64,000 bases of DNA from Salegentibacter lacus (GCF_020164555.1 NZ_JAIQZB010000003.1:1-64000), one strand, 5' to 3'. Numbered from the stretch's first letter, positions 33,560 through 44,638 are shown. Numbers and translations are program-made. The notes: generated from the sequence alone by a model not told the origin.

Positions 33560-35944
33560 ATGATCAGGAATTATTTTAAAATAGCGTGGAGGCATCTTTG
33601 GAAATTCAAAGCATACGCTGCACTGAACATTGGAGGTCTGGCCATTGGAATGAGCGCTGGTTTTCTATTATTACTTTATATAATTTTTGAATTTAGCTAT
33701 GATAATTTCCATAGTAAATCAGATCGGTTGTACCGGGTTGTGACCGATATCACTACACCATCTGGTGAGCATGAAAATACAAGTGTAGATTGGAATATAC
33801 TAAGTGAATTACAATCTGAATTGCCCCAGATTGAAGATTATACCCGTGTGCAGAATACGGATCTGGATGTTCGGGTGAATTCCGAAACTTACCAGGAAAA
33901 CGAAGTAATTGCAGCAGATGCATCATTGTTTAATCTCTTTGATTTTAAATTAGTTCAAGGTGATCCTGCAACAGCGCTAACTGCTCCTTTGAGTATAATA
34001 CTTAGTGAAAACACAGCTAAGAAATACTTCGGCGCTAAGAACCCCTTAGGAAGAGTCCTTAAAATAATGGATGGAAAATATAATGCTAAAGTGACAGGCG
34101 TGGTAAAGGATTTTCCAGAAAACACGCTCATTAAAGGGGATATGATCTTATCACTTTCTACATATACTGAAGTTATAGATCCAAGTCTTAAGGATTCCTG
34201 GGCTGAATTTTCAAATTATGGTTATGTACTCTTAAATCAGGATGCCAGTCCCGAAATACTTGAAGAAAAAATTAAAAAATATAATGAGGAGGCTCATGGG
34301 GATATAATGAATAAAACCCAATTAAAACTTGTATATCGTTTAGAGCCGCTTAAAGATGTTTATCTGTTTTCTAACCAGGGTAATGTTAATGGGAAGATTA
34401 GTAATGTATATACATTTGGCATTGTCGCCGTCTTTATTATTCTTATCGCTGCAATAAATTTCATCAACCTTACCACGGCAAGGTCTACAGAGCGTGCGAA
34501 GGAAGTTGGAATACGTAAAGTTATTGGGGCTCAAAAAAGACAGCTTACCTTCCAGTTTTTAAGCGAGTCAATGATTATTTGCTTTTTTGCTTTTATCTTT
34601 TCGATAGGTCTGACTGCGCTTGTTCTTCCCTATTTTAATGAATTGGCCGGGAAGGTAGTAGCTTCCACTATTTTTGATCAACCCTCAAACCTTCTTATTC
34701 TATTTGGTATAGCCATGGGTATCGCCTTAATAGCAGGATCCTATCCTGCCTGGGTTTTGTCTTCTTTTAAAACCACATACGTACTTAAGGGTAAATTCTC
34801 AAGGAGCTCCAAAGGAACCTGGTTAAGAAAAGGTCTGGTTATCTCTCAATTTACCATTTCCGTACTCTTGATCATCGGAACGATTATTATTTACAAACAA
34901 ACAAATTTTATGCGTGCTAAAGATCTGGGCTTTAATAAAGAACAATTGCTTGTTTTAGAAACAGGTGTTGGTACGGGGCAGGACCGTTTAAAATCTGCCC
35001 TTGCCGAAAACCCCAATATTCTTTCAATGAGTACTAGTTCAGGAGTGCCAGGAGGTGGCGGAAAGAAGGAGGCTATCTTAAGTACTGTAGAAAATAAAAA
35101 GGGTCATAATCAGTCACTGGCATTAATTCGTAATCATGTAGATGTCCATTATATTCCACAATTAGATTTGAAGCTGGTGGCGGGCCGGAATTTTTCTAAT
35201 GAATTAGCATCTGATAGTACAACGGCCTTGATTATAAATGAAAAGACCACACAAATGTTAGGATATGCAAATCCTAAAAATGCCATAGGTAAAAAATTTG
35301 ATCAGGGTGATAGGAAGGGTCAGATCATTGGGGTAGTCAGGGATTTTCATTTTACATCACTTCAAAAAGAAATTAGAGCCTTAAGTATAGTTATGGGCGG
35401 TAATCAAAATCAATTACTGAATCTAAAAGTGAATACTGAAAATCTCCAGGAGACAATTAGTACCATTGAAACCTACTGGGAAAGGTATATACCCAAAAAA
35501 ACATTTGATTACTATTTTTTGGATGAATTTTTTGACCGGCAATATCGTTCCGAGGAACAATTCGGTACACTATTCTTAATCTTTACGATCCTTGCTCTTT
35601 TTATAGCTAGTCTTGGTCTGTTGGGACTTGCATCTTACAGTATAATGCAACGCCGACGTGAAATTGGCATTCGCAAGATTATGGGTGCTTCTGTTCTTAG
35701 TATTCTGAATTTGGTATCTGCCGATTTTTTAAAATTGATTTTAATTTCCATAAGTATAGCTAGCCCCATAGCCTGGTATTTTACGTACAACTGGTTACAA
35801 GATTTTGCTTATCGCATAAGTATCGAGTGGTGGGTATTTGTGACCGCCGGACTCGTCACGCTATTCATTTCGTTGCTCATCGTAAGTTTTCAAGTAATAA
35901 AAGCAGCAATAGCGAACCCTATAAAAAGTTTAAGAACGGAGTAA
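33560..35944 (+). CDS. FtsX/MacB-type ABC permease 1
   Basis: The 794-residue protein has an N-terminal helix (LNIGGLAIGMSAGFLLLLYI), a periplasmic MacB_PCD domain, three central membrane helices (VFIILIAAINFINLTTARS, then AKEVGIRKVIGA), a second periplasmic domain, and a final three-helix FtsX core (RRREIGIRKIMGAS) ending NPIKSLRTE. It has eight helices, like a fused pair of MacB halves. Exports a peptide, lipid or drug, substrate unknown. First of four tandem homologues. Confidence 0.93.
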   Translation: MIRNYFKIAWRHLWKFKAYAALNIGGLAIGMSAGFLLLLYIIFEFSYDNFHSKSDRLYRVVTDITTPSGEHENTSVDWNILSELQSELPQIEDYTRVQNTDLDVRVNSETYQENEVIAADASLFNLFDFKLVQGDPATALTAPLSIILSENTAKKYFGAKNPLGRVLKIMDGKYNAKVTGVVKDFPENTLIKGDMILSLSTYTEVIDPSLKDSWAEFSNYGYVLLNQDASPEILEEKIKKYNEEAHGDIMNKTQLKLVYRLEPLKDVYLFSNQGNVNGKISNVYTFGIVAVFIILIAAINFINLTTARSTERAKEVGIRKVIGAQKRQLTFQFLSESMIICFFAFIFSIGLTALVLPYFNELAGKVVASTIFDQPSNLLILFGIAMGIALIAGSYPAWVLSSFKTTYVLKGKFSRSSKGTWLRKGLVISQFTISVLLIIGTIIIYKQTNFMRAKDLGFNKEQLLVLETGVGTGQDRLKSALAENPNILSMSTSSGVPGGGGKKEAILSTVENKKGHNQSLALIRNHVDVHYIPQLDLKLVAGRNFSNELASDSTTALIINEKTTQMLGYANPKNAIGKKFDQGDRKGQIIGVVRDFHFTSLQKEIRALSIVMGGNQNQLLNLKVNTENLQETISTIETYWERYIPKKTFDYYFLDEFFDRQYRSEEQFGTLFLIFTILALFIASLGLLGLASYSIMQRRREIGIRKIMGASVLSILNLVSADFLKLILISISIASPIAWYFTYNWLQDFAYRISIEWWVFVTAGLVTLFISLLIVSFQVIKAAIANPIKSLRTE

Positions 35945-35978
35945 GTATCCAATTTCCCAAGGGAAGAATAATGGCATT

Positions 35979-38369
35979 ATGATCAGAAATTACATTAAAA
36001 TAGCTTTTAGAAACCTAAATCGCAATAAGCTTTACAGCACTATAAATATTGGCGGTTTTGCGCTGGGACTTTCAGCCTGTATTTTAATTATGTTTTACGT
36101 GACACACGAAAAGAGTTACGATACTTTTCATGAAGATTCAAAACGCATATTCAATGTATTTGCCAAGACAAATATAAGTGGGGATGTTATTCGGATGAAT
36201 TCATTAAGTTCCGTTGCCGCTAAAATGATTGAAGATAAGGATCCTAATGTTTCTTCTGCGATCAAGATCAAAACGGAATATAATCCGGTAATCATTAAGA
36301 ATCCAGAGAATCAGTCACAATTTTCAGAAACAGATCTAGTATATACGGATAGTAATTTCTTTAACTTTTTCTCTTTTAAACTGATAAATGGCAATCCAGA
36401 AACGGCGCTAGAGCGGCCGTATTCGATCATACTTTCAGAAAATCTGGCAAAAAAATATTTTGGAGAAACCAATCCAATAGGAAGGAATTTATCGTTGAGG
36501 ATTGATAGCACTTACACCTTTACTGTAACAGGAATCAGTGAAGAAACTCCTTCAAATTCGAGCATTAAAACAGATCTAATTGTATCGGCTTCCAGTTTGA
36601 ATACAATGAAAGAGGCTTTTTATGATATGAGATCTCAGATTTTCCAGGGAGGCTCTTTTCAAACATTTGTGAAATTAAAGGATCCAGAGAAGGTAGCTCC
36701 TGTACAAAGATCCATGAATGCTCTTGCTGTTCAGGGGCATGAAGAATCGACGGATGAATATTTCCTTACAAATATTACTGACATTCATCTTTTATCCAGG
36801 GAGTCCACCAATGTGAAATACGTAAAGATCTTTTCCTTGGTCGCTTTACTTATCCTGCTATTAGCTTTAATAAACTATATTAGTTTAAGTACTGCCAGGG
36901 CAGGAACAAGGGCAAAAGAAATAGGGGTACGTAAAATGAATGGGGCTAGCCAGCGAAGTGTAGCAGTTCAATTCTTTCTGGAGTCCGCGGTTTATGTTTT
37001 TATTTCCTTTCTGTTGGCTATTTTGTTCACCATTCTTCTCAAACCATGGTTTTTCAGTTTAGTTGGAATACAGATCGATTCATCGTTTTTTTTCGATCCA
37101 GGTTTTATTTCAACGATGGTAGGGATTCTTGTCCTGACCATATTTATAGCCGGTCTCTATCCTGCAATAATTCTATCTTCTTACCAACCGATTGAAACCC
37201 TGAAAGGCAACTTTGGGAACCGAAAAAATGGGGCACAGCTAAGACAGGTATTTACCATTTTTCAATTTGTTGTCGCAGTGGGACTTATTATTTCAGGAAT
37301 TGTAATCCACCAGCAAATAAATCACCTTAGAACTTTGGATACCGGCCTTAGCAGAACAGATGTTTTAATGGTTCCATTGCAAAACACGATGGATAATAGC
37401 CAATCGGTTTTTAGAGAAGAGGTTGAAAACCTCCCCGGAGTAAGAAAAATAGCAGCCGCGTCCCTGCCGATGTATGGGGGCACCAATATGTATTTTGTAG
37501 ACGATAAAAATTCAGATGGTCAAATTCCCCTTCCCATTTTAGCTACCGATCATGAGTTCATTGATGCTCTTGATATAGAATGGAGTATTCCCTTGCAAGA
37601 TGAGAATATAGCAACTAAAAAAAATAGTGTAATTATCAATGAAGCTACTATTAATAAACTTCACCTTAATCCAAATCCAATAGGAGAGATTATAGTTTTT
37701 GGAAATTCCCAATATGAGGTGGTAGGCGTGGTGAAAGATTTCTATTATGACTCACCAAATAATGAAATAGGTGCTCTTGCTATGTTCGTTTCCCCTTCGA
37801 AAGAGTTTTCTATGGATTTTGGGGAGAAGTCCAGCTGCCTATTTATCAAGTTCCGTGCTAATGCAAATGTGTCCTCAATAATTAAAGACATAGAAGGTCT
37901 TTATAAAAAATATGATACAGAAAATGCCTTTGAATATCAATTTATGGATGAAGCTTTTGACGCGCTTTTTAGATCTGAAATGCGGTTAGCTAAAGTTTTA
38001 AACGTCTTTATAGGATTAATTGTCCTCATCTCGGGGATGGGACTGTTTGGATACGCCACATTTAGTGCCCAGGAAAGGAAAAAGGAAATAGGGGTTCGAA
38101 AAGTATTAGGGGCAAAGGTTACGCAAATCACTTATTTGCTTTCGGTTGATTTCTTAAAACTTGTAATGGTAGCCATTCTAATTGCTTCCCCGATTGCCTG
38201 GTATGTGATGCAACAATGGCTGCAGGGCTTTGAGAACCGTACTGTTTTGGAATGGTGGATTTTTGCTTTTGCAGGGACAGGATCCATACTTATTGCACTA
38301 GCGACAATAAGTTACCAGTCCGTCAAAGCAGCAGTCGCAAATCCTGTGAAAAGTTTAAGAACCGAATAA
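35979..38369 (+). CDS. FtsX/MacB-type ABC permease 2
   Basis: The 796-residue paralogue of the preceding permease: N-terminal helix INIGGFALGLSACILIMFYV, first FtsX core with AKEIGVRKMNGAS, second with KKEIGVRKVLGAK, and the shared ending NPVKSLRTE. The 34-bp gap contains no promoter, so it is in the same transcript. Its different periplasmic domains suggest a different partner or substrate. Confidence 0.93.
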   Translation: MIRNYIKIAFRNLNRNKLYSTINIGGFALGLSACILIMFYVTHEKSYDTFHEDSKRIFNVFAKTNISGDVIRMNSLSSVAAKMIEDKDPNVSSAIKIKTEYNPVIIKNPENQSQFSETDLVYTDSNFFNFFSFKLINGNPETALERPYSIILSENLAKKYFGETNPIGRNLSLRIDSTYTFTVTGISEETPSNSSIKTDLIVSASSLNTMKEAFYDMRSQIFQGGSFQTFVKLKDPEKVAPVQRSMNALAVQGHEESTDEYFLTNITDIHLLSRESTNVKYVKIFSLVALLILLLALINYISLSTARAGTRAKEIGVRKMNGASQRSVAVQFFLESAVYVFISFLLAILFTILLKPWFFSLVGIQIDSSFFFDPGFISTMVGILVLTIFIAGLYPAIILSSYQPIETLKGNFGNRKNGAQLRQVFTIFQFVVAVGLIISGIVIHQQINHLRTLDTGLSRTDVLMVPLQNTMDNSQSVFREEVENLPGVRKIAAASLPMYGGTNMYFVDDKNSDGQIPLPILATDHEFIDALDIEWSIPLQDENIATKKNSVIINEATINKLHLNPNPIGEIIVFGNSQYEVVGVVKDFYYDSPNNEIGALAMFVSPSKEFSMDFGEKSSCLFIKFRANANVSSIIKDIEGLYKKYDTENAFEYQFMDEAFDALFRSEMRLAKVLNVFIGLIVLISGMGLFGYATFSAQERKKEIGVRKVLGAKVTQITYLLSVDFLKLVMVAILIASPIAWYVMQQWLQGFENRTVLEWWIFAFAGTGSILIALATISYQSVKAAVANPVKSLRTE

Positions 38370-38379
38370 CTCCCATGGT

Positions 38380-40764
38380 ATGCTAAAGAATTATTTTAAA
38401 ATTGCTTTGAGAAGTTTAGGCAAAGGTAAGACCTATACTACGATAAACATTCTGGGTTTGGCTGCAGGGATGGCCAGTTTCATTATTGTATTACTAGCCC
38501 TTAATTATGAGCTGAGTTATGACACCTGGGATCCAAAACTTGAACAGGTTTATAAAGTCTCTATGCGTTTCCAGGATGAGATCCAGGAAGCAACTCCAGC
38601 GCCATTAGCTTCCCTTCTGGCGGAAAAACATCCTAACATTGAGGCAGCTACCTCAATGCAGGGGACGGGGGACTATGAGGTGCTTATCAGTAGCGGTCAA
38701 AAAAGTATTTACCAGAAAGGCTTTGCATCTTCAGATTCACTTTTTTTAGAGGTTTTTCCCTATCAACTTATCCATGGGGACAGAGCTACTGCCCTGAACG
38801 TTCCTAATTCAGTAATTATAAGTGAAGAATTAGCAAAAACACTTTTTGGAGATAGCAATCCTATGGGGGAAACCATTAAAGTCTTCAATGCTGTAGAGGG
38901 GGTAGTGACAGGAGTTATAAAAGTACCGGAAACTCCATCACATCGCAATGTTCATTTAGTAATGCGAGATCCTTATGAGCAACAGAATTTTTTCTGGAAC
39001 AACCATTCCTATGATACTTATATCAAATTAAAGGAGCCTGTTGCTGAAGCTGATCTGGAGGAAGACTTGAATACCATTTATTTTGAAGAACGAATTAAAT
39101 CGGATAAACAACAAGGCCAGGCATCTGGTAGCAGTAATCACACCGTTTTGTTTACTGATGTTGTTCCAAATATCCAAAATTTCTCCAAGTATGGGAACAG
39201 CAATATCAAAACAATATCCATCCTCTTTATTCTTGCGATATTACTATTATTTACTGGAGCAATTAATTTCAGTAATCTCACTATTGCAAAATCAATAAGC
39301 AGGGCGAAGGAAGTAGGAATCAGAAAAACGCTGGGCTCTGGCCGCAGAAACCTGATCTTTCAGTTTATGAGCGAAACCGCCTTACAGTGTAGCATCAGCT
39401 TGATAATTGCTTTGATAATTGTTATCATTAGCCTGCCTTTCATCAATACTTCGCTTAATCTGGACCTTAATTTCTGGGGGCAGAATTCTGCGGAACTTTT
39501 ATTGCAACTGGGAATTTGTTTGGCAGTAATTACATTTTTATCCGGGATTTATCCTTCGTTATACCTATCTCGATTAAACCCAGTAAAGGTTTTAAAAGGA
39601 GATATTTCCGGGGGGAAAAAGGGGTTAGGACTTCGAAACGTGCTTCTTACTTTTCAATTTATCGTTACAGCATTTTTTATAGTGGCCATCTTTGGAGTAA
39701 ACAAGCAACTGGATTATTTACAAAATTCAGATAAAGGCTTTGTGGATGAGCAAGTCTTACGTATCGAGGCAACCCAGGCAACCCGGGAACAGGGATTTGC
39801 TCAAACCCGCAGGTCACTTCTTTCTATTCCAGGGGTACGCAGCGTAGCCAAAACTACAACAGTTCCTGGCGATAAAATAGCCGATTCCTCAACAGTTAAT
39901 TTCAACTACAAGGGAGATCAAATACGCATGGGGTCTGTAAAGGTTAGTACAGATTATTTTGAAACGCTTCAGGTTCCTTTAGTGGAAGGGAGATTTTTCA
40001 ATGAAAGCTATGCCGATCAAAATACCCGAAATGCCATAATCAACGAAACTGCAGCCAGGAAACTCAATGTCACCAATCCTATTGGGGAAACTATCTCCTT
40101 TGGAGGCTGTGATGAAGGGGACGTACAAATTGTGGGAGTAGTAAAAGATATCAATGTCCATGGATTTGAATTTGCAATAAAACCAGCAGTTTATACCATC
40201 GAGAATAAAGCTTGCATGTATCAGTCTGGTGGGGCGATTTTAGTCAAATTGAAGTCTGATCAGGTGCAGGCCACCATAACAGCAATTGGCGAGCAATGGA
40301 AATCTATTGAACCGAACTTTCCCATTCGCTATTCCTTTATTGATGCCAACTTTCAACAATTATTTAGCACCTATTACAGGCTCCAGAAGATACTCACCTT
40401 TTTTGGTAGCATTGCGATCCTCATATCGATTATGGGCTTATTTGCTTTAACAGCTTTCATTATCAAACAACGCAACAAGGAAATAGGGATAAGAAAAGTA
40501 CTTGGTGCCAATGTTAAGACCATTACTGCGCTAATAGGTAAAGACTTCCTGGTTCTCGTATGCATAGCAAGTCTTATTTCCATTCCAATAAGCGCCTGGG
40601 CTTTAAATAAATGGCTTAATGATTTTGCCTATCAAACCAGCATAGAATGGTGGGCTTATGCGGGTGTAACAATCGTGGTAATCCTACTTGCGCTGATAAC
40701 GGTAAGTATTCAGACTGTGCACGCTGCAGCTTCAAAACCTGTGAAAAGTTTAAGAACCGAATGA
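38380..40764 (+). CDS. FtsX/MacB-type ABC permease 3
   Basis: The 794-residue paralogue begins 10 bp after permease 2. N-terminal helix INILGLAAGMASFIIVLLAL, cores AKEVGIRKTLGSG and NKEIGIRKVLGAN, ending KPVKSLRTE. Two cysteines near SFGGCDEGD and ENKACMYQ could form a periplasmic disulfide, absent from the others. Shadows on both strands are not genes. Confidence 0.93.
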   Translation: MLKNYFKIALRSLGKGKTYTTINILGLAAGMASFIIVLLALNYELSYDTWDPKLEQVYKVSMRFQDEIQEATPAPLASLLAEKHPNIEAATSMQGTGDYEVLISSGQKSIYQKGFASSDSLFLEVFPYQLIHGDRATALNVPNSVIISEELAKTLFGDSNPMGETIKVFNAVEGVVTGVIKVPETPSHRNVHLVMRDPYEQQNFFWNNHSYDTYIKLKEPVAEADLEEDLNTIYFEERIKSDKQQGQASGSSNHTVLFTDVVPNIQNFSKYGNSNIKTISILFILAILLLFTGAINFSNLTIAKSISRAKEVGIRKTLGSGRRNLIFQFMSETALQCSISLIIALIIVIISLPFINTSLNLDLNFWGQNSAELLLQLGICLAVITFLSGIYPSLYLSRLNPVKVLKGDISGGKKGLGLRNVLLTFQFIVTAFFIVAIFGVNKQLDYLQNSDKGFVDEQVLRIEATQATREQGFAQTRRSLLSIPGVRSVAKTTTVPGDKIADSSTVNFNYKGDQIRMGSVKVSTDYFETLQVPLVEGRFFNESYADQNTRNAIINETAARKLNVTNPIGETISFGGCDEGDVQIVGVVKDINVHGFEFAIKPAVYTIENKACMYQSGGAILVKLKSDQVQATITAIGEQWKSIEPNFPIRYSFIDANFQQLFSTYYRLQKILTFFGSIAILISIMGLFALTAFIIKQRNKEIGIRKVLGANVKTITALIGKDFLVLVCIASLISIPISAWALNKWLNDFAYQTSIEWWAYAGVTIVVILLALITVSIQTVHAAASKPVKSLRTE

Positions 40765-40818
40765 AATATATAGTATCAGAGGTTACCGAAACCTTTGACA
40801 ACCTAAACGCTTAGAAAA

Positions 40819-43227
40819 ATGTTACGAAACTATTTAAAATCAGCAAGAAGAACTATTCTAAAGAATAAAGGAGTGTATGGTATTAATATCATAGGCCTGA
40901 GTTTAGGGCTTGCCTCTTGCTTACTTATCCTACTATTTATTCTGGATGAAGTAAGTTATGATAGCTATCATCAAAAATCTGAGGATATCGTTCGTGTCGT
41001 CTTCAAGGCTGAAATTGGAGGGGAGGAGATAAGCGAAGCTGTGGTAATGCCTCCTGTGGGTCCAACTTTAGAAAAAGAGTTCCCGGAAGTATTGACTGCG
41101 GCCCGTTTACGAAAAATGAATAATCCCAAACTCACATACAATAACAAAAATTATGGGGATTTTGAGTTTGCTTATATAGATCCTGAATTTCTGGAAGTAT
41201 TTGATCTTAAAATTATTAAAGGGAACAACACTAACCCCTTAGAGAATCCAAAAGCAGTTATAATCACCGAAAAACAAGCGGAACGATATTTCGGAACTGA
41301 AAACCCAATCGGGAAAAATTTGAGTTTTGAACAGTGGGATAAGCAATTTACGGTAACTGCGGTCATTGAAGAATTCCCTGAGAACTCCCACTTTGAATTC
41401 GGAGTTTTAGCATCAATGGAGGGGTATGACTATGCAAAAAGCACTTCCTGGGTTAATTCCGATTTTCATACGTACCTGTTATTAAAAGATGGCGAACAAT
41501 ATAAAAATCTGGAAGCAAAACTGCCGGGTATTATGGACAAGTATATGGGGCCACAAATTCGTGAAGCAATTGGGGTGTCCTATTCAGAATTTAAAGATAA
41601 GAACCAGGTAGGTCTATTTTTACAGCCATTGACTGAAATCCACCTGAATCCGGATTTTGTGAGCAGTGGGGATTTAAAACCCGGGATGGATATTAAGTAC
41701 CTCTATATTTTTGGGGCAGTGGCCATATTTATGTTATTTATAGCCTGCATTAATTTTATGAATCTAGCTACGGCTGCAGCTTCCAAAAGGGCAAAGGAAG
41801 TAGGCATTAGAAAAGTGCTGGGTTCCGGGCAAAAACAACTGGTAAAACAATTTTTAACCGAATCATTCCTGGCTACTATTATTGCCGCACTACTTGCGAT
41901 ACTTTTGGTGGTTTTATTTCTGCCTACATTTAATCAACTTGCCGGAAAGTCATTGCAGATCATAGATTTACTTCAATTTTCGATTGTGTTAACGACCATG
42001 GGATTGATTGTATTCGTTGCTTTTTTAGCCGGTGGATATCCCGCATTTTTTCTTTCATCATTTAAACCCGTACAGGTTTTAAAAAGCAGATTCGCATCCT
42101 CAGGGAAAAGTAGTTTAAGAAACGGGCTTGTAGTCTTTCAGTTTATAATATCTGCTGGCCTTATCCTGGCAACTATAGTTGTTTATCAACAAATGGCTTT
42201 TATTCAGAACAAAGACCTAGGTTACCACAAAGATCATATCCTGGTAATTAGAGAAGCACACCTACTTGGAGAACAAAGGGAAGCATTCAAAAATCAGGTT
42301 TTGAAAGATCCCAGAGTAACATCGATAAGCAATTCTTCTTTTGTGCCGGCGGGTCCTACCGATATAAGTATGTCGGGAGTATTACTTGGGGGCGAATACC
42401 AGCGCAGGATGTTTATTTATAATGTAGATGAGGCCTATATACCCACCCTGGGCCTGGACCTAGTATCGGGAAGAAACTTTTCAAAGGAATTTGGAGCTGA
42501 AAGGAATAGGGTGGTTATTAACGAAACCGCGGCAAGATCGCTTGGTTTCCATAAAGACCCTATTGGTAAAACCTTTACCCTTGATACTGAAGATGGGGGG
42601 CGAGAACTAAACATAATTGGATTAGTAAAAGACTTTCATTTCAAATCGCTCCATCGTGAAATTGAACCTTTAATCTTAATGAACAACCCCTATGGCGGTT
42701 TAATTATCAGGATCAATACAGCTGATATATCAACGCTCCTAGCCAATATTGAAAATCAGTGGCAAAAATTTAATATCAAAGAACCTTTCAGTTATACTTT
42801 TTTGGATGAATCCTTTAACAGGACCTACCTCCGGGAACAAAAGATGGGAACTATACTCAGCATATTTACCGGGCTAACCATCTTTGTTGCCTGTATGGGC
42901 TTATTTGGTCTTGTAACTTTTGCTGCAGAAAGACGGGTAAGGGAAATTGGGATAAGGAAGGTCTTAGGCTCAAGTATTCCTGAGATAATAGCCTTGCTTT
43001 CCAGAGATTTTATCAGGCTAATATTGATCTCTTTTTTAATTGCATTTCCATTGGGGTATTTTTTAATGGAACAATGGCTTGAGGACTTCGCCTATAGGAT
43101 TGAAATAAAGTGGTGGATGTTTTTACTCGCCGCATTTCTCACCACGTTTATCGCCCTAATGACCATTGGGTTCAAAAGCTTTAAAGCCGCATCAGTTAAT
43201 CCAATTAAAAGTTTAAGAACTGAATAA
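40819..43227 (+). CDS. FtsX/MacB-type ABC permease 4
   Basis: The 802-residue paralogue: N-terminal helix INIIGLSLGLASCLLILLFI, cores AKEVGIRKVLGSG and VREIGIRKVLGSS, ending NPIKSLRTE. It follows permease 3 after 54 bp. The four permeases are all full-length, so none is obviously a pseudogene. Confidence 0.93.
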   Translation: MLRNYLKSARRTILKNKGVYGINIIGLSLGLASCLLILLFILDEVSYDSYHQKSEDIVRVVFKAEIGGEEISEAVVMPPVGPTLEKEFPEVLTAARLRKMNNPKLTYNNKNYGDFEFAYIDPEFLEVFDLKIIKGNNTNPLENPKAVIITEKQAERYFGTENPIGKNLSFEQWDKQFTVTAVIEEFPENSHFEFGVLASMEGYDYAKSTSWVNSDFHTYLLLKDGEQYKNLEAKLPGIMDKYMGPQIREAIGVSYSEFKDKNQVGLFLQPLTEIHLNPDFVSSGDLKPGMDIKYLYIFGAVAIFMLFIACINFMNLATAAASKRAKEVGIRKVLGSGQKQLVKQFLTESFLATIIAALLAILLVVLFLPTFNQLAGKSLQIIDLLQFSIVLTTMGLIVFVAFLAGGYPAFFLSSFKPVQVLKSRFASSGKSSLRNGLVVFQFIISAGLILATIVVYQQMAFIQNKDLGYHKDHILVIREAHLLGEQREAFKNQVLKDPRVTSISNSSFVPAGPTDISMSGVLLGGEYQRRMFIYNVDEAYIPTLGLDLVSGRNFSKEFGAERNRVVINETAARSLGFHKDPIGKTFTLDTEDGGRELNIIGLVKDFHFKSLHREIEPLILMNNPYGGLIIRINTADISTLLANIENQWQKFNIKEPFSYTFLDESFNRTYLREQKMGTILSIFTGLTIFVACMGLFGLVTFAAERRVREIGIRKVLGSSIPEIIALLSRDFIRLILISFLIAFPLGYFLMEQWLEDFAYRIEIKWWMFLLAAFLTTFIALMTIGFKSFKAASVNPIKSLRTE

Positions 43228-43270
43228 AATTCATCAATCAAAAAACGAATATTAATTAAAAACCAGAAAA

Positions 43271-43969
43271 ATGAAAAAGTTATGTTTAAGTCTATTATTA
43301 ATTGTAATTAATCATCAAATTCATTCTCAATCAAAGATCAATGTCGATGCTTTTAAAGAGCTTGAATTAAACTCAGGTATAAATGTTTCATTAATTCAAG
43401 ATGGCCAGGAATTTATAAGGCTAAGCGATAATTTAACTAAGGAGGATATAGAAATTAAGGTAATAGACGGGAAATTAAAGATTTTATCGAAGGAGCAAAG
43501 CCTTGGCTTTAATCGATTGGACAGTGTCCATTTGATTATTCATTACAAGAGCTTAAGTCATATTTCAGTTATAGGAAATGAGAAAGTAAGTTTTGAAGGT
43601 ATGCATAAGGGATCAGGATTGGAAATCAAGCTTTTCGATAATTCCAATTTAAGTTTGAATGAAGTAAAGTTAGATAACCTACAAGTTTATACCTATGGAG
43701 ACAGTTTTCTTTTGATAGAAAATGGGTATTCAGAAGAAGCAGTGTATCGCTGCTATTCAAGTAGTAAGATCAACACGATACATATGGAAAGTGATTTATC
43801 TAAGGTCGTATCCTTTGGATCAAATTTTATTCGTGTTAATGCATCTGAACTATTAGATATCACCTCCTATGGAGATACAAAAATTGATTATATCGGAGAT
43901 TTAAGACTAAAAAAGGGAATAATTGACGGTCGATTAAAGGTAAAAAAAATATTGAAAGAAAATTTATGA
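43271..43969 (+). CDS. GIN-domain (DUF2807) secreted protein
   Basis: The 232-residue protein has a signal peptide (ending HQIHSQ) and the repeating beta-strand pattern of head-GIN/DUF2807 proteins (FKELELNSGINVSLIQDG, LSHISVIGNEKVSF, LDITSYGDTKIDYIGD). These are beta-helix envelope proteins of unknown function. It overlaps the next ATPase gene by 4 bp (ATGA), which ties it to the exporter. Confidence 0.85.
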   Translation: MKKLCLSLLLIVINHQIHSQSKINVDAFKELELNSGINVSLIQDGQEFIRLSDNLTKEDIEIKVIDGKLKILSKEQSLGFNRLDSVHLIIHYKSLSHISVIGNEKVSFEGMHKGSGLEIKLFDNSNLSLNEVKLDNLQVYTYGDSFLLIENGYSEEAVYRCYSSSKINTIHMESDLSKVVSFGSNFIRVNASELLDITSYGDTKIDYIGDLRLKKGIIDGRLKVKKILKENL

Positions 43970-44631
43970 TACAATTAGACCACATCTATAAATGGGTAAA
44001 ATCGGGAGGAAGACGAGTGTTTTTACTTAATGATCTAAGCCTGCATATTGAAAAAGGGGAATTTTTATCCATAATGGGGACTTCGGGGTCTGGAAAATCA
44101 ACGCTATTAAATGTCGTTGCGATGCTGGATGGTTTTGATGAAGGGGAATATTATTTTGAAGGAGAGGCTATCCACGATTTAAAGGCGAAAAAGAGGACCA
44201 GCATTTTCAATGAAAATATCGGTTTTATTTTCCAGGCCTATCATCTTTTGGATGAGCTCACGGTTTATGAGAACATAGAAACCCCTTTGCTTTATAAGAA
44301 AGTAAAAAGTTCGGAGCGCAAGGCACTTGTGGCTGACATACTGGATAAGTTCAATATCGTTGGGAAGAAGGATTTGTTTCCGCATCAGCTGAGCGGCGGA
44401 CAGCAGCAACTGGTGGGTATAGCCAGGGCATTAATTATAAAACCTAAACTTATCCTTGCTGATGAGCCAACGGGTAATCTAAACTCTACTCAAAGTGATG
44501 AAATCATGAAACTTTTTAAAGAATTAAATGAAGAAGGAGTAACCATCATACAAGCTACGCATTCTGAAAATAATGCGGCCTACGGGTCCAGGACTATAAA
44601 GCTTTTGGATGGTAGTATATCAAAAAATTAA
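43966..44631 (+). CDS. ABC transporter ATP-binding protein, copy 2, with changed D-loop
   Basis: The 221-residue ATPase has Walker A (GTSGSGKST, 38-46), Q90, LSGGQQQL (142-149), Walker B LILADE (E167) and switch His199. Compared with copy 1, the D-loop is NLNS rather than NLDS and the signature ends in L rather than R. It is likely still an ATPase, but these changes may alter activity. It overlaps the GIN gene and precedes the TolC-like gene. Confidence 0.92.
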   Translation: MIQLDHIYKWVKSGGRRVFLLNDLSLHIEKGEFLSIMGTSGSGKSTLLNVVAMLDGFDEGEYYFEGEAIHDLKAKKRTSIFNENIGFIFQAYHLLDELTVYENIETPLLYKKVKSSERKALVADILDKFNIVGKKDLFPHQLSGGQQQLVGIARALIIKPKLILADEPTGNLNSTQSDEIMKLFKELNEEGVTIIQATHSENNAAYGSRTIKLLDGSISKN

Positions 44632-44638
44632 AAATAAG

